Part shown: positions 59,271 to 64,000 of the stretch, in pieces
Layout: each line of letters opens with the position of its first letter
How positions within the stretch are numbered: position 1 is the stretch's first letter
Assembly (NCBI RefSeq): GCF_051131135.1
Contig: NZ_CP151274.1
Coordinates: 1,054,001-1,118,000, forward strand
DNA from: Thermogladius sp023256015
Lineage (GTDB): Archaea > Thermoproteota > Thermoprotei_A > Sulfolobales > Desulfurococcaceae
Length of the DNA stretch: 64,000 nt
Reading direction: 5' to 3'
Notes under the pieces: generated by a model
What the model was told of the DNA's origin: nothing
What the model saw: only the letters and a program-made list of their open reading frames with translations
The model's database searches: none
Translations under genes and position numbers: made by a program

Positions 59271-60154
59271 GCCTTACCCCTAATTCTGTTGACGACGCTC
59301 ATGAGTCGCTTCACCCTCTCAGGGTCGACAGGGTTCTGGGTCAGTCCGTGGACCTTGAAGTACGTGCCCACGATTGCCCCGTCCGCGTACTTGAGCAGCT
59401 TCTCGGCGTTCTCCGGGGTGAGCCCGCTGCCTACGAGCACGGGCGTGTCGCCGACGATCGACTTGACGAGCTTAACGTCCTCCACCGAGGGCTCCTCGCC
59501 CGTCATCCTCCCCGTCACGATAACTGCGTCGGCTAGGTAGAAGTCGGCCCACTTCGTGTGCGTCACGATGTCGATGCCGGGGAACACCACGCTGTGCTTC
59601 TTGACCACGTCTACGAAGAACTTGATGTCCTCCGCGTAGAGGGCCTTCCTCAGCCTCACGAGGTCTGCTGCCACCCCGTGGTCGAACTCCCCGGTGTCCC
59701 AGACAGCCGCCCCCGTGTAGAGGCAGACCCTTATAAACCTGGCTCCAGAGGCCTTCGCTATCGCGAGTGCTACCCTCCCCCCGTTGTGGATAACGGTTAT
59801 CCCGACGGGTATCGACACGTTCTTCACCACATGCCTAGCCACCACGGCGTGGGCGGTCATCTCCTCGGGCGGTATGCGGGAGGCGCCGCTGTAGTAGGGG
59901 AGGTCCCACATGTTCTCGACTATCACGCCGTCAACGCCGTTCTCCTCGTAGATCCTCGCCTCCCTCACCGCGTGCTCCTCGACCACGTCGATGCTCCAAC
60001 CCTTGTATCCGGGCGCACCAGGTAGTGGGAGCAGGTGGACCATGCCTATGATCGCCTTGTCGCTCTTGAACAGGTCGCGGACTGAGAACATCCTCTTCGA
60101 GTACAGGTCTCTAGCCCACTCGGGTATCAACTTGTCGAGCAACTCCCTCTTCAA
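59267..60154 (-). CDS. BtpA/SgcQ family TIM-barrel protein
   Basis: 295 residues. IIGMVHLLPLPGAPGYKG at about 35-52, ENGVDGVIVENMWDLPYY, and VLVGSGLTPENAEKLLKYADG with IVGTYFKVHG are BtpA signatures. The family was named for photosystem I assembly in cyanobacteria, but it also occurs in non-photosynthetic archaea and in the bacterial sgc sugar cluster, so the original name is misleading here. Operon with a PfkB sugar kinase suggests sugar or sugar-phosphate chemistry. Reaction unknown. Confidence 0.88.
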   Translation of the reverse strand: MKRELLDKLIPEWARDLYSKRMFSVRDLFKSDKAIIGMVHLLPLPGAPGYKGWSIDVVEEHAVREARIYEENGVDGVIVENMWDLPYYSGASRIPPEEMTAHAVVARHVVKNVSIPVGITVIHNGGRVALAIAKASGARFIRVCLYTGAAVWDTGEFDHGVAADLVRLRKALYAEDIKFFVDVVKKHSVVFPGIDIVTHTKWADFYLADAVIVTGRMTGEEPSVEDVKLVKSIVGDTPVLVGSGLTPENAEKLLKYADGAIVGTYFKVHGLTQNPVDPERVKRLMSVVNRIRGKA

Positions 60155-60311
60155 GCCTTGGCACCAAGCTCTAATCTAGGGGGCGCGAAGCTTAAGACCG
60201 TTTCACAACGTATGCTACACACGTCGATACGCCCGTGTGAGGAGGTAGTGAGACCCCGGATACAATACGGGGGGGCCTTACCTTTGGTTGCGAGCAGTCT
60301 AAGATAAAAAC

Positions 60312-60325
60312 GTTTTAAAATATAC
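60312..60325 (+). promoter_or_regulatory. TATA-rich promoter of DppD/DppF operon
   Basis: GTTTTAAAATATAC lies about 45-58 bases before TTG 60370. The gap 60155-60369 holds no other feature that I can support. Confidence 0.5.
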
Positions 60326-60369
60326 GCTCTGTATCCATATACATTAGCGCGGAGCGGGTGTAGTTTGAG

Positions 60370-61338
60370 TTGAGTGAAGTGCTACTAGAGGTCGAGGGGC
60401 TCAAGACCTATTTCTACACTTCGAAGGGTATAGTCAAGGCCGTCGACAACGTGGGGTTCAAACTCAACAAAGGCGAAGTACTCGGTGTAGCGGGGGAGTC
60501 CGGCTGCGGTAAGAGCACTCTCGCCTACTCAGTAATAAGGCTCGTTCCCCCGCCCGGCAGGATCGTCGGCGGTAGGATATCCTTCATGGGCACGGACATC
60601 CTGAAGATGCCGGAGGAGGAGTTCAGGGTCAAGGTTAGGTGGAAGGGCATATCGATGATCTTCCAGGGCGCCATGAACGCGCTCAACCCAGTCTACACGG
60701 TAGGAGACCAGATCGCCGAGGTCCTAATGCTACACAGGAGCCTCACGAAGAGGGAGGCCCTCCAAGAGGCGGCCGAGCTCCTCAAGATGGTGGGTCTCGA
60801 CCCTAGAAGGGTGAGGAGCTACCCGCACGAGCTGAGCGGCGGCATGAAGCAGAGGGTCGTGATAGCCATGGCTCTAGCTCTCAGACCCCCACTCGTGATC
60901 GCCGACGAGCCGACCACGGCTCTAGACGTCGTCGTGCAGGCGCAGATAATGAACCTGCTGAAGAGGCTTCAGAGAGAGCTGAAGATGTCGATAATCCTCA
61001 TCACGCACGACATGAGCTTGATCGCGGAGATAGCGGACAAGGTAGCTATAATGTACGCCGGCAAGATAGTCGAGATAGGGAACGCGGACAGGGTCTTCAA
61101 CAACCCTCTCCACCCCTACACCAGGGCCCTGATCAACAGCATACCCAGCCTCAGGAAAGAGCTGAAGAAGCTAGAGTTTATACCCGGCGTCCCGCCTGAT
61201 CTAATACAGCCGCCGCCCGGATGCAGGTTCCACCCCAGGTGCAAGTACGTGTTCGAGCCGTGCTCGAGGGAGGAGCCCCCGATGGTCGAGGTCGAGCCCG
61301 GCCACTACGTCGCCTGCTGGCTCTACGCGAAGAGGTGA
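60370..61338 (+). CDS. ABC importer ATPase, DppD type
   Basis: 322 residues. Walker A GESGCGKST, signature LSGGMKQRVVIAMAL, Walker B LVIADEPTTALD, and the family C-terminal extension with a CRFHPRCKYVFEPC cluster motif, typical of DppD/OppD. TTG 60370 is the start. It is followed after six bases by the DppF-type ATPase. No permease or binding protein is adjacent, so it may serve the importer at 25.4-29.2 kb. Confidence 0.92.
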   Translation: MSEVLLEVEGLKTYFYTSKGIVKAVDNVGFKLNKGEVLGVAGESGCGKSTLAYSVIRLVPPPGRIVGGRISFMGTDILKMPEEEFRVKVRWKGISMIFQGAMNALNPVYTVGDQIAEVLMLHRSLTKREALQEAAELLKMVGLDPRRVRSYPHELSGGMKQRVVIAMALALRPPLVIADEPTTALDVVVQAQIMNLLKRLQRELKMSIILITHDMSLIAEIADKVAIMYAGKIVEIGNADRVFNNPLHPYTRALINSIPSLRKELKKLEFIPGVPPDLIQPPPGCRFHPRCKYVFEPCSREEPPMVEVEPGHYVACWLYAKR

Positions 61339-61344
61339 GTCCCC

Positions 61345-62460
61345 GTGAGCACGCCTGGCTTCATGAACATAGACTCCAGCACCATCCTGTTCGTGAAGGA
61401 CCTGAGGGTCTGGTTCCCCGTCAGAAGAGGGATAACCGACGCCCTCGCTAGGAGGCCCCCGCTCTACGTTAGGGCCGTAGACGGCGTCAGCTTCGAGGTC
61501 AAGCAGGGAGACGTCTTCGCGCTGGTAGGGGAGAGCGGCTGCGGCAAGACCACCACGGGTAAGTCCGTGCTCATGCTCTACGAGGTGACGGGTGGACAGA
61601 TAGGCTACAAGCCCTCCCAGGACTTGATAGACTCCTTCACGAAGCTGGGCTACAAGCCCGAGTACATAACCGAGTACGGGCACATCGACCTCTCGAAGGT
61701 GCCCAGGAAGTACCAGCGCCCGCTACGCAAGGAGATACAGATGATATGGCAGGACCCCTACGGCAGCCTGAACCCGAGGTTGACGATATTCGAGATCCTA
61801 GAGGAGCCGCTGATAATACACAAATTCGGCTTCACTAGGTCGGACAGGTACGACATGATCCACAGGGCACTGGAGCTGGTCAAGCTCACGCCGCCAGAGG
61901 ACTTCATGAACAGGTACCCCCACATGCTGTCCGGCGGGCAGAGGCAGAGGGTGGTCATAGCCAGGGCGCTCATACTGAACCCGAGGTTCATCGTCGCCGA
62001 CGAGCCGGTCTCCATGCTGGACGTGTCCATCAGAGCAGAGATCATAGAGCTACTGCTGGAGCTGAAGCAGAAGCTAAACCTGACCTACCTGTTCATCACT
62101 CACGACCTGGCTATAGCTAGGTACATCGCGAACAAGATCGCCATAATGTACCTGGGCAAGATAGTGGAGATGGGCGAGACGGAGAAGGTGATCAGGAACC
62201 CACTCCACCCCTACACCAGGGCCCTAATATCAGCCGTCCCAGAACCCGACCCCTCTAACAGGCTGAAGATAAGGGAGGTACCTATAAAGGGCGAGGTACC
62301 CAGCGCGGTCAACATACCGCCGGGCTGCAGGTTCCACCCGAGGTGCGTAGCCCTAGACGAGCACCAGGAGCTGAGGGGCGTCTGCGACAAACAGGAGCCC
62401 CCGATGGTCGAGGTCGAGCCGGGCCACTACGTCGCCTGCTGGCTCTACGCTAAGAGGTAG
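61345..62460 (+). CDS. ABC importer ATPase, DppF type
   Basis: 371 residues. Walker A GESGCGKTT, signature LSGGQRQRVVIARAL, Walker B FIVADEPVSMLD and the CRFHPRCVALDEHQ cysteine region. It has an insert of about 70 residues between Walker A and the Q loop (IGYKPSQDLIDSFTKLGYKP and following), as in some archaeal members. The last 20 residues are identical to those of the DppD-type partner, down to nearly identical DNA. GTG 61345. Confidence 0.92.
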   Translation: MSTPGFMNIDSSTILFVKDLRVWFPVRRGITDALARRPPLYVRAVDGVSFEVKQGDVFALVGESGCGKTTTGKSVLMLYEVTGGQIGYKPSQDLIDSFTKLGYKPEYITEYGHIDLSKVPRKYQRPLRKEIQMIWQDPYGSLNPRLTIFEILEEPLIIHKFGFTRSDRYDMIHRALELVKLTPPEDFMNRYPHMLSGGQRQRVVIARALILNPRFIVADEPVSMLDVSIRAEIIELLLELKQKLNLTYLFITHDLAIARYIANKIAIMYLGKIVEMGETEKVIRNPLHPYTRALISAVPEPDPSNRLKIREVPIKGEVPSAVNIPPGCRFHPRCVALDEHQELRGVCDKQEPPMVEVEPGHYVACWLYAKR

Positions 62461-62465
62461 CGTAT

Positions 62466-63524
62466 ATGAAGCCCGAGGACCTGACAGGGATCGTCGGCTG
62501 GGGTAGCTACATACCGAGGTACCGTATGCCCCTCAGCGAGATAACCAGGGTCTGGGGCTTCAACCCGGAGCAGCCGAGAGAACTAGACGTGGCCGAGAAG
62601 AGCGTCGCAGGCTACGACGAGGACGCCATTACAATGGGCTGGGAGGCGGCTCTAAACGCCCTCAAGAGGGCGGGTGTCAACCCTAAGGAGATAGGGGCCG
62701 TGTGGTTCGGGACCGAGAGCAAGCCCTACGCTGTCAAGCCCTCTGCCACCGTCATAGCCGAGGCCCTGGGTGTAACACCCTCCACCATGGCGACGGACCT
62801 GGAGTTCGCGTGCAGGGCGGCGAGCGAGGCGATCAGGATAAGCATCGCGTCGGTGGCGTCCGGCCTCATAAAGTACGCACTAGTTGTCGGCTCGGACACC
62901 GCCCAGGCAAACCCCGGCGACGTCCTGGAGTACACGGCCTCCTCAGCCGCCACGGCGCTGGTTATAGGTCCCAGTAGCGAGGCGGCCGCGGTGTTCGAGG
63001 CCAGCTACACCTACGTGACGGACACGCCCGACTTCTGGAGGAGGGCCCACGTCCCGTACCCGCTGCACGGAGAGGCCTTCACTGGGGAGCCCGCGTACTT
63101 CCACCACATCGTGGGAGCTGTCAAGGGCTTGATGGAGAAGACCGGGCTCAGACCCAGCGACTTCGACTACGCGATCTTCCACCAGCCCAACGGAAAGTTC
63201 CCCGTGCAGGTGGCCAGAATGCTAGACATCCCCGTCGAGAAGGTCAAACCGGGCCTCGTAACGCCGTTGATAGGGAACAGCTACAACTCCTCTGCTCTCA
63301 TAGGCCTCTCCAAGGTGCTCGACGAGGCTAGACCGGGCTCTAGGATACTGCTCGCCCCCTTCGGCAGCGGGGCTGGGAGCGACGCGTACAGTATAGTGGT
63401 GACGGACAGGGTGTTGGAGAAGAGGGACAAGGCCCCTAGGGTCGTAGACTACCTCTCCAGGAAGAAGGTCGTCGACTACGCTTTCTACGCCAGGTCGAGG
63501 AGCCTGATCAAGCGGATAGGGTGA
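62466..63524 (+). CDS. Hydroxymethylglutaryl-CoA synthase
   Basis: 352 residues of archaeal-type HMG-CoA synthase. Entry GIVGWGSYIPRYRM, glutamate in WFGTESKPYAVKPS, catalytic Cys in LEFACRAASEAIR (about 115) and His in AIFHQPNGKFP. It makes HMG-CoA from acetoacetyl-CoA and acetyl-CoA for mevalonate and archaeal lipids. ATG 62466 is six bases after dppF. In many archaea a thiolase sits between this gene and its DUF35 partner; here DUF35 follows directly. Confidence 0.94.
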   Translation: MKPEDLTGIVGWGSYIPRYRMPLSEITRVWGFNPEQPRELDVAEKSVAGYDEDAITMGWEAALNALKRAGVNPKEIGAVWFGTESKPYAVKPSATVIAEALGVTPSTMATDLEFACRAASEAIRISIASVASGLIKYALVVGSDTAQANPGDVLEYTASSAATALVIGPSSEAAAVFEASYTYVTDTPDFWRRAHVPYPLHGEAFTGEPAYFHHIVGAVKGLMEKTGLRPSDFDYAIFHQPNGKFPVQVARMLDIPVEKVKPGLVTPLIGNSYNSSALIGLSKVLDEARPGSRILLAPFGSGAGSDAYSIVVTDRVLEKRDKAPRVVDYLSRKKVVDYAFYARSRSLIKRIG

Positions 63525-63937
63525 CCGGCATGAGGTTCTCTATACCCAGGTATTGGCGTGAAAGGCAGACCTACTACAGGCTGAAGGCCGCGAAGTGCCT
63601 GGACTGCGGCCGCGTAGTCTACCCCTACAACGACAGGTGCCGGCTCTGCGGGTCCACTAGAGTGGAGGAGGTGGAGCTACTGAACGAGAGGGCAGTCCTG
63701 CTGACCTACACGGTGATCTACAGCGCCGCCGAGGGGTTCGAGGACAAGAAGCCGGTCGTGGTAGGCATCGTGGAGACCACGGAGTCGAAGGCGAGACTGT
63801 TGACTAGGATAACAGACGTAGACGTGAGCGAGCTGAAGACGGGTATGCTACTCGAGCCTGTACTGAGGAGGGTAAACGAGGACGGGGAGTCGGGGCTCAT
63901 ATACTACCTGGTCTCGTACAGGCCGGTAGTGAAGTAG
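63521..63937 (+). CDS. DUF35 zinc-ribbon/OB-fold acyl-CoA shuttle protein
   Basis: 138 residues. A rubredoxin-like zinc ribbon CLDCG...CRLCGS (Cx2Cx12Cx2C, about 25-44) is followed by an OB fold (VLLTYTVIYSAAEGF). In methanogens this protein bridges thiolase and HMG-CoA synthase so that acetoacetyl-CoA is passed on. GTG 63521 overlaps the synthase stop; ATG 63530 is an alternative. The window ends 63 bases later in A/T-richer intergenic sequence. Confidence 0.9.
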   Translation: MTGMRFSIPRYWRERQTYYRLKAAKCLDCGRVVYPYNDRCRLCGSTRVEEVELLNERAVLLTYTVIYSAAEGFEDKKPVVVGIVETTESKARLLTRITDVDVSELKTGMLLEPVLRRVNEDGESGLIYYLVSYRPVVK

Positions 63938-64000
63938 CACTTTAGAGCCCCTACTGTTTTTCGCCCGCCGACCCTACGAGGTGTTTAATAGCCTCGACCT

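Noticed and set aside
59267..60154. BtpA as evidence of phototrophy
   Set aside because: BtpA is widespread in non-photosynthetic archaea and bacteria; no pigment or reaction-centre genes are present.

Overview
The window is a gene-dense stretch of the chromosome of a hyperthermophilic archaeon of the Thermoproteota (Crenarchaeota). This rests on the archaeal gene content: a ferredoxin-dependent 2-oxoacid oxidoreductase, HerA-NurA, archaeal-type HMG-CoA synthase, BtpA, an archaeal type IV pilin, DUF973 and a MIG-type mismatch glycosylase. It also rests on TATA-like boxes about 25 bases before presumed transcript starts, many leaderless genes, frequent TTG and GTG starts, and heavy AGG/AGA use. 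Genus is not assigned; a Thermofilum- or Desulfurococcales-like lineage would fit. No rRNA or CRISPR array was seen. One tRNA gene, tRNA-Ala(CGC), is present.

Layout. 0-2 kb: an IS607-family element with a serine recombinase and an apparently intact TnpB nuclease. 2.1-4.9 kb: korDABC. 4.9-6.5 kb: class II lysyl-tRNA synthetase and tRNA-Ala. 6.6-17.9 kb: an archaeal type IV filament locus (secretion ATPase, TadC-like platform, six one-pass pilin-like or surface proteins including an 870-residue DUF2341 protein). 18-22.1 kb: an M50-like protease and a five-gene operon led by an HD phosphohydrolase, whose other four genes I do not recognise. 22.2-25.3 kb: ACT/V4R and ACT regulators, a classic archaeal pilin and a LysE-type exporter. 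25.4-29.2 kb: binding protein and two permeases of a peptide/oligosaccharide ABC importer; a pair of matching ATPases lies at 60.4-62.5 kb. 29.5-33.9 kb: HerA-NurA, a MIG-like DNA glycosylase and a secreted papain-like hydrolase. 34.2-39.4 kb: a NitT/TauT-like ABC transporter with a double permease and no binding protein, a free AAA-associated domain, and a P3A-type proton ATPase.

40-47.8 kb: a biotin-dependent carboxylase subunit B, a macro/DUF488 pair, a LOG-like protein, a HEPN-like protein, a TnpB-less guide-RNA-like element end, a GltPh-type transporter, ProC and a DUF973 protein, with the longest non-coding gaps of the window. 47.8-50.7 kb: a SufB/SufC pair, a truncated BmpC/YufQ-type permease and a Nudix hydrolase. 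50.8-56.5 kb: the most coherent set, an ECF importer (small membrane protein, S component, EcfT, two EcfA) interleaved with an amidohydrolase of the MTA/SAH/adenosine deaminase type and followed by a nucleoside phosphorylase. I infer a self-contained purine nucleoside import and salvage system. 56.5-60.2 kb: alcohol dehydrogenase, methyltransferase and a BtpA-PfkB pair. 62.5-63.9 kb: HMG-CoA synthase and its DUF35 partner without the thiolase usually found beside them.

All calls come from reading the sequence and remembered family motifs; no searches were run. Start sites are often ambiguous because TTG and GTG starts and leaderless genes are common here.
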